The notes under the pieces are model-generated. The model ran no database searches. It was not told the origin of the DNA and saw only the letters and a list, made by a program, of their open reading frames with translations. DNA of 64,000 nucleotides from Pleurodeles waltl. Lineage: Eukaryota > Chordata > Amphibia > Caudata > Salamandridae. Numbering within the stretch: position 1 is the first letter of the stretch; each line of letters opens with the position of its first letter. Location: positions 665,942,508-666,006,507 of the forward strand of contig NC_090451.1 in NCBI RefSeq assembly GCF_031143425.1. The letters are read 5' to 3'. Below are positions 1-11,815 of the stretch, one piece after another. Both the position numbers and the translations under genes were made by a program.

Positions 1-320
1 TACTCTAAACTGCCACATTGGCAGCTCTGTCGGGGACAATGGACGGTGCAAGCAGCAGTGGCCTCCCGATGAGGGCCCTGGCACACACACACACACACAC
101 ACGGACTCCTTTTTTTTTTTCTTCTTTTCAGCACTGGGTGGAAAATAGTGTTTTTCCTAGGTCTCTATGTATAGAATGCAATCGCTATCAGCTCTCTGGC
201 TACAGACTTGTACCAACAGGTTCAAAACAGACACCAAAACGGTGTTGTTTACATACATTTCCCTCTAATCTAGTGCCACCAATATAAGAGGGTGAGTGCC
301 GAGAGGTGCTAAGGCTCAAA
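1..320. other. Unassigned DNA with CA microsatellite
   Basis: I see no gene here. A (CA)n microsatellite lies at about 82-102 and a T-rich run at 110-128. The short open frames are chance frames without recognisable domains. Confidence 0.6.
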
Positions 321-450
321 GGCCCTGATTTATACTTTTTTTGCACCGCATTAGCGTCATTTTCTGATGCAAAGCAGCGCAAAAAGTTTGCGCTGCTTTT
401 GCGTCAGAAAATGACACTAATGCAGCGCAAAAAAAGTATAAATCGGGGCC
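321..450. mobile_element. Short palindromic MITE (Harbinger-like)
   Basis: The 130-bp unit reads GGCCCTGATTTATAC at the left and GTATAAATCGGGGCC at the right, and the two halves are complementary almost throughout, so the RNA or single strand would fold into one long hairpin. The termini resemble those of the larger element at 571-1437. Flanking AAA on both sides may be the target duplication, but this is too short and simple to be certain. It has no coding capacity. A similar palindrome is embedded at 22762-22852. Confidence 0.75.
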
Positions 451-570
451 AAAGTGCGCTCCATATGTGCCTTATTAATCAAGCAAACAGTATTGACTTC
501 AGAAGGTGGTACTCTGTCTTTTGTATATTGGCAAATTTGATCTGTCTTGTTTTACCACCCTGCAAATTAA

Positions 571-1437
571 GGGGCATATTTATACTCTGCGTCGTTTTTT
601 TTTACGCACATTCGGCGCAAACACTGCCCCATATTTATAGATCAAAGTTCCACCATGTACGCCATTTTTTTAGAAGGGGGAACCAGCCTTGCGTTAATGA
701 TATGCAAGGTAGGCGTTCCCTTCTAAAAAATGACTCCCAGGCCTGTGCGCCATATTTAAACTCCCGTGCAAAAATGACGCACGGGAGTGGGCGGGTAAAA
801 AAAAATAACGTCCAGCCGCGTTTGCATCATTTTTTAACGCCTGCTCAGGGCAGGCGTTAAGGGACCTGTGGGCTCGGAAGGAGCCCAGAGGTGCCCTCCC
901 ATGCCCCCAGGGACACCCCCTGCCACCCTTGCCCACCCCAGGAGGACACCCAATGATGGAGGGACCCATCCCAGGGAAGTTGAGGTAAGTAATTTTTTTA
1001 TTTTTTTTTGTGGCATAGGGGGGCCTGATTTGTGCCCCCCTACATGCCACTATGCCCAATGACCGTGCCCAGGGGACAGAAGTCCCCTGGGCATGGCCAT
1101 TGGGCAAGGGGGCATGACTCCTGTCTGTGCTAAGACAGGAGTCATTTCAATGGGGGTTGGGAGTAAAAAAAAAAATGGCGCAAATCGGGTTGAGGCAGAT
1201 TTTTTGCCTCACACCGACTTGCCCCATTTTTTGACGCCCAAGCTCCATTTTCCCCTACGCCGGTGCTGCCTGGTGTGAGTCTTTTTTTTTTTTACGCACA
1301 CCAGTCCGCAGCGCTGGCTAACGTCATTCAATAAATAAGGCGCCCGCATGGCGCTTTGGAATGGCGTTAGCCGGCGTTAAATTTTTTGACGCACAACTGC
1401 GTTGGCGCAGTTGTGCGTCAAAGTATAAATATGGCCC
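571..1437 (+). mobile_element. Non-autonomous Harbinger-like element, copy A
   Basis: The unit starts GGGGCATATTTATAC and ends GTATAAATATGGCCC, and is flanked by TAA at 568-570 and 1438-1440. A 3-bp TWA duplication is what the PIF/Harbinger superfamily makes, which is why I assign it there; no transposase is present. Subterminal regions are strong palindromes, for example around 635-730 and 1390-1420. The centre is GC-rich (850-985) and is followed by a GTAAGT splice-donor-like site at about 985 and a long TTTTT run. The centre and both ends reappear in reverse orientation at 31556-32472 and in diverged form at 22848-23750, so this is an interspersed family of about 0.9 kb. Confidence 0.85.
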
Positions 1438-3984
1438 TAAGAACTATATTATCTGCGTTACTTCTTCACCTCTCATGTTTGCCAGTTTTCTTGCAGAGGC
1501 AATGTGAGATATAGGACTAACTGGTACCTATGACATCTGACAGTGCTGCAGTTTTGGGGTTTGCATTTCGGGGAACGGCTGTGCTGATTCCGCACCAGCC
1601 CCAGTGAAGACCCAGAATCACAGCTAGACTGCAGAGAGTTTGCTAGGGGTCTGCAAAATTTGTGTAACTTGATTTCCATTTTGGACAGGAGGATGCATAG
1701 CGACAAAAACACAAGTTCGGTAAACGAGAGCCCCTCACTTTGTGGTTGTTCTGGATCGTTCTCCAGTCCTGTCCTAGAATTTTACCACCAATGCAGCATA
1801 ATTGTGATGGGGAGTAATGGTGAAATTTCACATAAGCTAAACCGGTACTTAGCGAAATTACACGTGCGTTTGAAAATTTCGCCTGGGCTTCGTATTAGTA
1901 ATCTGGGGCTGCCTCTCCGCCTATATTATATCTGACACTTAATGCAAGCCTTCTGGCTTGCCCAAGAGGTAACTGAACTGTGGGTAGCTGGTTGGCGTTG
2001 GGAAATGCTAGAAGAAGCGAAACTCAACCTTGCTTCGTTGTATTTATTGAATGCTGAAGTGCACCCGGGTTTCAGCTGTCACAGAGCATGTCTGAAATGA
2101 AAACAAGCTCGCCCAACACAAAGGCCAGATTGCACGTTTCACCTGCGAGGTACTTAGCAAATTATAGTGGAGTAGATCATAATTGAACAGTCTTGTTTAC
2201 AAGACATTGTCTCATAAAGAGGTGTCATCCTGTGGCAGTCTGCCAGGCCTGCCTAATCTCTTTGTACCACCAAGGTGAAAAGAAGCACAACACTGCGCAC
2301 CCACTCACTGCAGACATACTGACTGCAGCTATAGATGTGACAATGTCTGGAGCAATAGCTTTGTGTCACACTGCTCCGCATTTTATCATCCTTGATATGT
2401 AAGTTTTCTTGCGCAGGAGCATCATGTCACAAGTCCTATAAAAGATGCTTTCCATGTTTTTGATGCTTCTCGCCAGTGCTAGACTCGTTTGCGTGACATG
2501 GGCACACCCAAGGTGGCACTCCTTTCCTCCTCTTAGGAGGTTCCTGGTGTTTCACTGAGGGCGTAAAGGTATTTCGTTTCCAGGAAGGCTATTCAAATAT
2601 TATCTTACTTACAAAATAACATCGAGGTGAAACTTTTTATTAAAAGAAGGATTGGGAAAACCAACAGGGCTCCCGTTTTATTCCGAGGAATAGAGCTATT
2701 TGGCCTGCCAGTGCTCGTTTGCTCCATAAAATGAAAATTCCAACGTGCCCCTTAATAAGTATGCTTACGTGCCCATGCATATCTAGATCGCCTTTTTAGT
2801 TTATGATAAAAACATTCCAAAATGGCTGCACATGCGTGATCACGCCTACATAACTGACCTCCCGCATATGTGAACATGCATGTTGATGCACTGGACGCTA
2901 TTGTGGAGTATTCTGTGTTTTTTTTTTTTTTTGCTTTGATTTAATTTTCCAAGTGGTTAATGGATATAAAAGTAAAAATAGAGTCCGCATGTTACGCGGC
3001 ACAAACTAAAATCAGTGTGCTGCCTATTAGCTCTGTGCAGGTGCTGCACTCTTGCAAAGAGAATTAAGAACAGAAAGAAAAATAATAGAGAGGAGTGGTA
3101 GGGAAAGAAATGAACTGCTGGGAGAGTAGTTAATGAGCAGCTTTGTAGCTGTGTGCAGCTCCCGGGCCGTCACAAAAGCAGTGCCAAGCATTGGCAAAGC
3201 TAATTGTTCTGGTATTGGCTGCAAACATTTTGGAATAGGGATGTGGCATTCCTTTAGCCCAACTATGAGGACATATTGTTTAGGGTCAAAGAGAAAATGT
3301 TTTTAGGTTCATTTTGTCCTTGCGGCGAGTAGGCCCATCACCTTGAAGCACAAACCATTTGGTTGCCAAATTACAGTAGGAAGGGAATTGTCTGCAGTTG
3401 AGGGAATGTTTGCGTCCAATGATAATGCTGTTCAAACGTATTTATGATTCATTAAAGGCTAAGCCTTTATTATTTGGGTGAGTGCTCTAAATAAATGTAA
3501 GCTTGGACTCCACTACTGCCAGTGGTTCCAGAAAGAAAAAAAAATACATACACATGTTTGCAAAGTTTTTAAAAATATGAGGCTATGTATAATGCTCCCA
3601 GGATTGTTTCTGATTAGATCCAAATAGTTGCAGAAGCTTGATGATTATTTGCTTTCAAAATAAAATGTTCACAAAAAATGCAACCAGGAAAGAAAACACT
3701 TTGCTAAGCAACTTTAACATTTTAGGTACCATTTCTTTGAAGCATCCTTTTGTAAAATATGTTAATGCATGGAAGTATTTTCCAAAAAATATGAATTGAC
3801 AGTAGTGTAACCAGTTTCAACAAGATTATGGGAAACATGAAAATAAACAATCATTGGCAGAGCCAATAGCTCCAACTTTGGTTGTCAGTCTTTTTTTGCT
3901 TTTATCAATCAATGTTTTGTTTTGACAAGGCTTTTGTAAAACATTATTTCTGTGGGGGCTGCTGGGCCCTTACCTTTGTAACAG

Positions 3985-4165
3985 ATGTTAGCTAAAAGTA
4001 AAAAATACTTTTTGGTCGCAAAAAGCACACATTGCCACAGTAGCTCCTGGCACTGAACAAAACCAGTTTGTGTGTCAATGTGCTCCTTGTGAAAGAGCAG
4101 ATAGCAATCATAATGTAATGTGGGTTTGTAGAATGGGAAACTTGTCACCCGTGAGGGTATCCAGG
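3985..4165 (+). repeat. Diverged interspersed repeat, copy 1
   Basis: This segment shares an ordered series of blocks with 5013-5215: a run close to AAAGCACAC, then GTGTGT..GTGCTC, then TTGTGAAAG.GCAGA. The similarity is interrupted by small insertions, as expected for old SINE-like copies. I do not recognise the family. Confidence 0.4.
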
Positions 4166-5012
4166 TGAAGAGTAGGAGCGAGTTCTGCAGGTAGGTTCAC
4201 ACACAGGAAAGCCAATCAATAGATGGACAGAGAGAGAGAGACATACACTTTTAATTAAACAACATGTCTTGGTTAACTCCAGACTTAATTAGGGGCCCAA
4301 TTCTTTAAGGAAGTCACAAAAGTGCACCCAGGGTATAATACTTTGCATTACTGAAGATTTACTTATTTCATGATTTCACAAGAGTTTACTGATATAGATC
4401 AGAAATTCGTACTTCTAGAAAGAAAATTGTAAACTGCGTTTTAGCACAAGCAAATATGCATGTTTAGATTTGTTCATGCGAAAATCTGTTGACCATTTAC
4501 AAGTTCACTTTCCGTTTAACCGTTTTCGTCCCAACCCTGGAAGCAATGTTACTTCTGACCCTTGTCAGGAGTAAGTTTCCAACCTTTCCCATTATAGGAA
4601 TTGATTAGAGAAGAGCTGGTGAACACCCTTATAACATAGAAGTTAATAGGTTGGCACAGACTCAAAAAGACATTCCAACCCTGGAACTATTGCTTACCAC
4701 TAGCGCTAGCCCCAATTTGTAGATCTGCGGAAAGATGGCAAAATAAGGAAACTGCTAGTATTCAAGCCCTACTATAGTATTAGCTCTGGCATTATTGGAG
4801 AAGCCATTATCAGAGCTGTTATATAATGAGATTGCTGCTATAATTTGTCGCCACACTACATGGCACCAAAGGAACAATTAGATTTAAAAAAAAAAAGGAA
4901 AAGTAGATTTATGAAGCAACCTGTTCCATCGACAAGTAGATATTTGATTAAATTCCACCCCCTGTGGAATAATGAATGCTTATTTTGTCCTCATCGATAT
5001 AAATAATAAGCA

Positions 5013-5215
5013 TTTTCTAAAAGCAAATAGGTATTTTTTGCCTTCAGAAAGCACACTTTGGTACTGAAGGGAACTACTTTGTTGGTGTGTGCTCTTTGTG
5101 AAAGTGCAGAGTGGCATCAGCTACAGTGTAGTTAGCCAATGGCTGAAGTGGGTTGGCCCACACTGTTGTATGCACCGGAGGGCAGAATAAAATTGTGAAT
5201 CTCACCACACCAGAC
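5013..5215 (+). repeat. Diverged interspersed repeat, copy 2
   Basis: Partner of 3985-4165, with the same blocks in the same order. It lies immediately upstream of the DIRS copy at 5.37 kb. Confidence 0.4.
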
Positions 5216-5785
5216 CAATGGATGAAGAGGCCTAGGTGAAATCCCCCAAAACAATGTTTTTTAACATGCAGTTGTAGGATCCCCGAGGGTCGGCGAGGCC
5301 AACTCATGGGGTCCACGACTGCTTTACAAAATAAAATAATATTAAAATGAATCAAAAAATAAGAAAGTATATATATTTTCGATGGCCTGTGTAGCTGCAG
5401 ATACACATGCTATGCATACGTCTGCCAGTATGGGCTCGGAGTGTTACAAGTTGTTTTTCTTTGAAGAAGTGTTTTCGAGTCACAGGATCGAGTGACTCCT
5501 CCTCTTCGGCTCCATTGCGCATTGGCATCGACTCTGTTAGATTGTTTTCTTTCCACCATTGGGTTCGGACATGTTTCCTTTCGCTCTTGATAGTTCGATT
5601 CGGAAAAGCTTGAAAACTCTTCATTTCTCGTCTGTATTGTTTCAATTGCATTACACCTTCGATCGACACTTCCGTACTGTCGAAACTAACATCTTTACTC
5701 TCCCTTCGGGGCGCGCGCATGCCCAACTCGGGCCTGGTCAGGCCGACCGCATGGAAGCCTCATGGATCGAACTCCATTACAATTC

Positions 5786-5914
5786 TGTGCTCGGTGCCAC
5801 GCTAAATTCCCTTATACGGACCAACACCTAGTCTGTAATCTCTGCCTTTCCCCCAACCATTGTGAAGAAAATTGCGAGGCCTGCAGATCCTTCCAGTCGA
5901 TCAAAAAGCACTGA
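5786..5914 (+). pseudogene. DIRS gag N-terminal Cys/His motif (fragment)
   Basis: Frame 5786-5911 carries the residues CARCH, then HLVCNLCL, then NHCEENCEAC, a series of closely spaced Cys and His typical of the zinc-binding region near the start of vertebrate DIRS gag proteins, and stops at 5912-5914. The main gag frame resumes at about 6326. No start codon in good context joins the two, so this is a remnant. Zinc binding is inferred from the pattern. Confidence 0.6.
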
Positions 5915-6325
5915 ACATCTGAAAGAAAGAAATCATGCAGACCGCAGTCTCCATTCGAGGATCCAACTCCGACCAGGATTCTGAGGAGAACAGACCGGTC
6001 ACAGCAGGACAGCACTTGAGTTTGCCTGCCCCTGTGTCATCTAAGCCCAAACATAAGGCCTTGGGGACGCTACTGCCAGAAGGCCATGGCTCGACCCGAA
6101 ATAAAACACTCTGTGACTAACCCACAAGCTCTGCACCGAAAAAGGCCACCCCTCTGAAGCCATCAGACTCGAGCCGAAGCTCCATCCCCGAACCGAGCTA
6201 ACACCGCTCTTCCAAGACTAAATCTTAAAAATCATTTTCAGAGCCGAGACCATCCTCAACCCCATCTTTTTCGATACCGAAGAAGCCAGCTTCGGAGACA
6301 AAAAAACCTAGTTATACTGAGGAGC

Positions 6326-7593
6326 ATGGACTCACAAATGCAACCAATCATGAAAGCAATGGATGAAAGGCAAGCCAGGATTCATATCCATAAAGAAACA
6401 GGCAGAATTTTAACTGCACCTCCTCCAAAACCAAAGAGAAAATTAGCCTTTCAAGAGGAATTGGACACTACACAGCTCAAGCTAAAGTGCCAAAAACAAA
6501 GGAGAGACCTCCACCTCCTCAATTTTCTCCTCCTCCCTCTCCACATTTACATATCTCTCCTCCTATCAGTCCTACACCTATGCAGTCCCCATCGCACTCA
6601 TTTGATTCGCAGCAGGACAATGTTCCAGACAATAACCCAGATTGCTATCCCTCTAAGCCTTCACCACCAGAGGATATTACAGGCTACACTCAAGTAATAG
6701 CTAGGGCGGCAACATATCATAATGTCACCATGCATACTGAGCCATTAGAGGATGATTTCTTATTTAATACACTCTCCTCCATGCATGCAACATATCAGTC
6801 GCTTCCTATGCTCCCTGGCATGCTAAAACATGCTGACCAGATATTTAAAGAGCCAGTAAAAGCAAGGGTAATTACTCCTAGGGTGGAGAAGAAATATAAG
6901 CCACCCCCTTCAGATCCTGTCTATATTTCCCAACAGATATCTCCAGACTCAGTAGTTTTAAGCGCTGCCAGGAAGAGAGCAAGTTCGCAGTCGTCAGGTG
7001 ATGCAACCCCACCAGACAAAGAGAGTAGGAAGTTTGATGCTGCGGGGAAAAGGGTGGCATCTCAGACAGCCAACCAGTGGAGAATAGCCAACTCTCAGGC
7101 ATTGTTGGCTAGATCCGACAGGGCCCACTGGGACAAGATGAAAGATATAATCCAACATCTCCCCAAGAACCAACAAAAAGGGGCACAACCGATAGTAGAG
7201 GAAGAGCAAGCCATCACTAATAATCAGATCAGGTCAGCCGTAGACTCTGCAGACACAGCAGCCAGAACCATCAACACTGCTGTAACCATAAGGAGACATG
7301 CATGGCTTAGGTCATCAGGATTCAAACCTGAAATCCAACAGGCAGTGTTGAATATGCCATTCAACCAAAAACAGCTTTTCGGCCCAGAGGTCAACACTGT
7401 TATAGAAAAAATGTGGAAGGATTCAGACACTGCAAAAGCCATGGGTGCACTATACACCACGCAATACAGGGGATCCTTTCGTAAACCCCAGTTTAGAGGT
7501 GGATTTAGAGCCCAAACTGCAGAGGCATCCACATCACAACCAAAGCCGGCCAACCAACCTCAATACCAACAAGGTGGTTTCAAAAGCACTTAG
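6326..7593 (+). pseudogene. DIRS gag-like protein (frameshifted)
   Basis: Frame 6326-6478 encodes a basic segment with PPPKPKRKLAFQEELD. The protein then continues one frame over from 6487 to the stop at 7591-7593 (368 residues from its first Met). The second part has a Pro/Ser-rich N-terminus (residues 1-65), a conserved ITPRVEKKYKPPPSDPVY block near residue 130, an internal helical region, and an Arg/Gly/Phe-rich tail (RGSFRKPQFRGGFR near residue 330) that could bind nucleic acid. This order fits DIRS ORF1, which is thought to package the RNA. One frameshift near 6478 separates the parts. The downstream RT region begins about 100 bp later. Confidence 0.75.
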
Positions 7594-7697
7594 AGGCCAG
7601 TACCCCAGAGGCAGGGGAAAATATCAAACATCAAAACAAGCCTCACAACAAAGTAAACAGTGACTTATGCCATTCCTTTCCAATCCACACCTCCCCT

Positions 7698-8560
7698 TTG
7701 GGGGGAAGACTGCAAAAGTTCCACAACAATTGGCTAAACATTACCACAGACAACTGGGTCTTATCAATTATCCGCAATGGCTATTGCCTAGAATTGATAC
7801 AAACTCCACCAAACATTCCACCAAAACACAGGTTATCCACAGACCATATCACTCTGTTACAGGAAGAAGTCAAATCTCTAATACTCAAACAAGCAATTGA
7901 AGCTGTGCCACAAAATCAAGTAGGGACGGGAGTTTACTCACTATTTCCTCATTCCCAAAAAGGATGGCTCCTTAAGGTCAAATCCTGTCAGAACACTTTC
8001 ATATGGTAACCCTACAGGATGTTATCCCACTACTTCAGCAACACGATTTCATGGCAACATTAGACCTCAAAGATGCGTATTTTCACGTACCCATCCATCC
8101 TGTGCACAGATAATCTCTCAGGTTTGTCACTCAAGGAAAGCAGTTCAAAGTGTTACCCTTTGGAATAACAATAGCTCCAAGGGTATTCACAAAGTGCCTA
8201 GCAGTAGTCGCAGCCTACCTAAGAAGACAACACATACATGTCTTTCCATAGCTGGACGATTGGCTAGTAAAATCAAACAGTCATATGCAGTTTCAAGACC
8301 ATGCGCATTATGTAATACAAACCATGCACACGCTAGGGTTCTCAAACTACCAAAAGTCACAATTACAGCCTGCGCAAATACAACAGTATTTAGGGGCAAT
8401 ACTAAATACTCAAAAAGCGCTTGCAAGTCCAAATACGCAGAGAATACAAGCATTCTACAATATATTGGCACAAATACACACAGGTCAACAGTACACTGTC
8501 AAATTTGTCATGAAAGTATTAGGTATGATGGCATCATGTATTGCAATTGTTCCACATTCA
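7698..8560 (+). pseudogene. DIRS reverse transcriptase domain (broken)
   Basis: The polymerase of the element would copy its RNA into cDNA. Readable pieces are HRLSTDHITLLQEEV near 7835, YFLIPKKDGSLR at about 7939 in another frame, MATLDLKDAYFHVPIHP at 8051, FVTQGKQFKVLPFGI at about 8120, and the active-site box at 8249-8260. Frameshifts lie near 7930-8040. A stop occurs at 8111-8113, and the Tyr of the YLDD box is TAG (8249-8251), giving stop-LDD. The two catalytic Asp codons remain. Downstream the frame continues to LGAILNTQKALASPNTQR, typical of the thumb and connection region. Confidence 0.85.
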
Positions 8561-8699
8561 AAACTAAACATGCGGCCCTTGCAACAGTGCCTTGCACAAC
8601 AATGGTCACAAGCACAGCGTCAACTTCAAGATCTAGTATTGATAGACCGCCAAACATACATGTCCCTTCAGTGGTGGAATTCCACAAATCTAAACAAAG

Positions 8700-9080
8700 G
8701 GCGGCCATTTCAAGACCCCGTGCCTCAGACCATAATTACAGATGCATCAATGATTGGCTGGAGAGCTCACCTCAACAATCACAACATTCAAGGACAATGG
8801 GATGCCCAACACAAACAGCTACACATAAATCACTTAGAGCTGTTAGCTGTCTTCCTAGCACTCAAAGCTTTTCAGCCTCTCCTTATTCACAGGAATGTCC
8901 AGACAACATGACCACCATGTATTACCTAAACAAACAAGGAGGGACACATTCATCCCAACTCGACCTCATAACTCAAAAAAATGTGGAAATGGGCAGTACA
9001 CAACCAGATTCACCTGGTAGCACAATACATTCCAGGGATATACAACCAATTAGCGGATGTTCTCAGCAAAAATCATCAAC
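8700..9080 (+). pseudogene. DIRS RNase H domain (frameshifted)
   Basis: RNase H would remove the RNA strand during cDNA synthesis. ITDASMIGWRAHL (about 8735) holds the first catalytic Asp, and INHLELLAVFLALKAF (about 8827) the conserved Glu. After a frameshift near 8900, DNMTTMYYLNKQGGTHS supplies the second Asp, and QLADVLSKNHQQTHEW (about 9047) closes the domain with the final Asp. The four acidic positions can therefore be found, but not in one frame. Confidence 0.8.
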
Positions 9081-10564
9081 AGACACATGAGTGGGAGATT
9101 CACCCTCAAGTACTGAAAAAATACTTTCAACAATGGGGAACACCCGACATAGATCTGTTCGCCACCAGCGAAAACGCAAAATGCCAAAACTTTGCATCCA
9201 GATACCCACATCCCCTATCCAAGAACAATGCTCCATGGATCAATTGGTCAGGGATATTTGCTTACGCTTTTCCCTCTCTCCCACTCATTCCATTTCTAGT
9301 CAACAAATTGCATCAAAACACGCTCAATCTGATACTCATAGCGCCAACGTGGGCACGTCAGCCGTGGTACACAACACTATTAGACCTGTCAGTAGTACCA
9401 CACCCCAAACTCCCAAACAGACCAGATCTGTTGACACAAAACAAAAGGGCAGATCAGGCACCCAAATCTCAATACACTCAATCTAGCGATTTGGCTCCTG
9501 AGGTTATAGAATTTGGGTACTTACAACTACCAACTGAATGTATTGAAGTAATTAAGCAAGCAAGAAAACCCACTACCACACAGTGCTATGCTAACAAATG
9601 GAAAAGATTTGTATATTACTGTCAATCTAAACAAATTGCCCATCTTTCAGCATCAATACAAGATATTGTATGCTATTTCATTTACAAAAATCTAATTTAG
9701 CATTCTCTTCCATAAAAATACATCTCACTGCAGTTTCAGCATATTTGCAAAATATACAGCACAGCTCTTTATTTAGAGTACCTGTAATCAAAGCCTTCAA
9801 GGAGGGCTTAAAATGCATCATTCCACCCAGAACACCTCCAGTTCCTTTGTGGAATTTAAACATAGTTTTTACGCGACTTATGGGCCCACCATTTGAACGT
9901 ATGCACTCATGTCAAATGCAATTCTTAAAATGGAAGGTTGCCTTCCTAGTCGCAATTACATCAGTGCGAAGAGTTAGTGAAAATCAAGCTTTCACTATTG
10001 AAGGACCGTTCATATAAGTACACAAACATAAAGTCATACTACAAACTACCCCTACATTTTTTCCAAAAATAGTATCACCTTTTCATATCAATCAAACAGT
10101 GGAACTGCCAGTCTTCTTCCCACAGCCAGATTATGTGGCAGAAAGAGTTCTACATACATTAGACATTAAAAGAGCTCTAATGTACTACATAGATAAAACC
10201 ATTCAGGAAAACTGAACAGCTATTTGTAGCTTTTCAAAAACCTCACACTGGTAATCTCATTTCGAAACAAGGTTTAGCAAGATGGATAGTAAAATGCAAC
10301 CAAACATGTTACCTTAAAGCTAAAAGACAACTCTTAGTTGCTCCTTAAGCACATTCCACAGCAAAGAAAGGTGCTACAATGGCCTTTTTAGGAAATATAC
10401 CAATGGCTGAAATATGTAAAGCAGCTACTTGGTCAACACCACATACATTTACTAAACATTACTGTGTTGATGTTTTAGCAGCACAGCGAGCCACACTAGG
10501 TCAAACTGTACTAAGAACATTATTTCAAACAACTTCAACTCCTACACAGGCTGAAGTGGATTGA
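9081..10564 (+). pseudogene. DIRS linker domain and tyrosine recombinase (broken)
   Basis: Immediately after RNase H, DIDLFATSENAKC..FASRYPHP and W..IFAYAFPSLPLIPF match the linker (often called methylase-like) found in DIRS pol. The recombinase follows: an N-terminal SAM-like segment (TTQCYANKWKRFVYYC, about 9577), the first catalytic Arg in VRRVSENQAF (about 9967), and the C-terminal ICKAATWSTPHTFTKHYC (about 10410) with the candidate nucleophile Tyr. The HxxR box reads HSTA at 10352-10363, so the second catalytic Arg is lost. Stops and frameshifts at 9698, 10015 and 10213 break the frame. The enzyme would have integrated the circular cDNA without target duplication. Confidence 0.82.
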
Positions 10565-10672
10565 ACCATTATCCCATTCGGAGGCGGAAGCAACATGTGC
10601 ATGACACTTGAATAGAAGAATGGGTGAAGAAACCAGACGAAAATCCACTCCATATAGATATATATATTTACA

Positions 10673-11215
10673 ATTTTACTGAGAACTTTCAGGAAAACAT
10701 GAAGTTTGCGAGATAGCTAAAGCTCTCTTTGCCAGACCCCGAGTGCTCTGAAAATGAAGAATATAACATTCCAAGTAGCGTTGAAGCTTGTGCAAACAAC
10801 TCCTCGCCATCCATTTACTGACAAGGCTGAGCCGAGCATAGTCCTCGTTTACTTGTGGTCCGTAATCCACGCGCCGACAACCAGACGCAAAATTAACCAA
10901 TTTATTTGTTGCGGGATCCGACGTGTAAACACATGGTTTTGTTTTTCCAGAATAAATGTTTAGGAAGCCTGAACGAGTCCTGTAGAAGGAACGCTGTGTT
11001 TGCACAGACGAGGCTGGGAGTCCTAAAGATGTGGAGGGCCGCCAGAGCGTGCTGTGCGACTGTCTGCCCTAGCACTACAGGCCTCCTGAAGAAACACGGA
11101 GTTGACAAAGCCAATAGGTCTCTCCTAAGCAAAAGCTATTGACTTTGCCAATGTGTTTAGCCATGTTGTAAACCACTGCTATTCAGCGTGGTTAAAAGTT
11201 TGTGGTGTGGAATGT
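10673..11215. other. Unassigned DNA
   Basis: No gene or repeat is recognised between the DIRS copy and the GAGTG-rich minisatellite. Confidence 0.5.
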
Positions 11216-11815
11216 TGAAGAGCAGAGTGTCATAGAATGGGGCTGCACAGAGTGTCATGTATTGGAGTTACATAGAGTGGAGTCGTGTAGAGTTGCTTAC
11301 AGTAGAGTGGACTAGTGTATAGTGCGTTGGGATAGAGTGTTGTGGTGTAGAGTACAGCTGTATAGAACTCAGCGGCGTTCAATGCAGCATTGCAGAATTC
11401 AGTGGTGTAGATTAGAATGGTGCATAATGGAGTAGAGTGGCATAGGGTGTAGTCGTATAGAGTGCAGTGGTACAGAGTAAAGTGGCATAGTGTAGAGTTC
11501 ATTGGTGTAGGATTCAGCTGCGTACAATGCAGCATCCGACAATACAGTGGCATAGATTAAAGTGTTGCAAAGCAGAGTGCAGTAGAGTGGTGCAGAGTAG
11601 AGTGGCAGTGTGCAGTGGTATAGAATGGTACCGAGTAGCCTGGCGGAAAGTGATGCAGAGTAGAGTGCAGTGGCGCAGAGTGTTGTGGCTTAGAGTGCAG
11701 TGGTGCAGAGTAGCATGGCATAGAGTGGTGCAGATTAGAGTGGTGTAGAACAGTGGCGTAGAGTTCATCCCAGTAGAGAGGTGTAGTGTGGAGTGGTGCA
11801 GAGTGCAGTGGTGTT
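11216..11815. repeat. Degenerate GTAGAGTG/TGGTGCAGAG minisatellite
   Basis: About 600 bp built from drifting copies of a roughly 10-bp motif (variants of GTAGAGTGG and TGGTGCAGA). Both strands have long open frames rich in His, Thr, Leu and Tyr because the motif rarely forms stops; these are translations of the repeat, not genes. Units have lost strict periodicity, so the array is old. Confidence 0.85.

Larger units (their letters stand above)
1441..5366. other. Unassigned intergenic DNA
   Basis: No coding region, RNA gene or complete mobile element is recognisable in this AT-rich stretch. Open frames are short and lack domain motifs. Two segments (about 3985-4165 and 5013-5215) resemble each other and are listed separately. 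A poly-T run lies near 2918-2932. Confidence 0.55.
5367..10672 (+). mobile_element. DIRS-like tyrosine recombinase retrotransposon, copy 1 (decayed)
   Basis: In order, the segment holds a terminal region beginning near GATGGCCTGTGTAGCTGCAG (5381), a gag-like frame, reverse transcriptase, RNase H, a DIRS-type linker domain and a tyrosine recombinase. RT followed by a YR, with no integrase and no LTR, is diagnostic of DIRS elements. The right boundary is estimated from an AT-rich segment at 10655-10672 that weakly resembles the inverted left end; there is no target duplication, as is normal for YR integration. Each domain is disrupted by stops or frameshifts, so the copy is dead. Confidence 0.88.
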
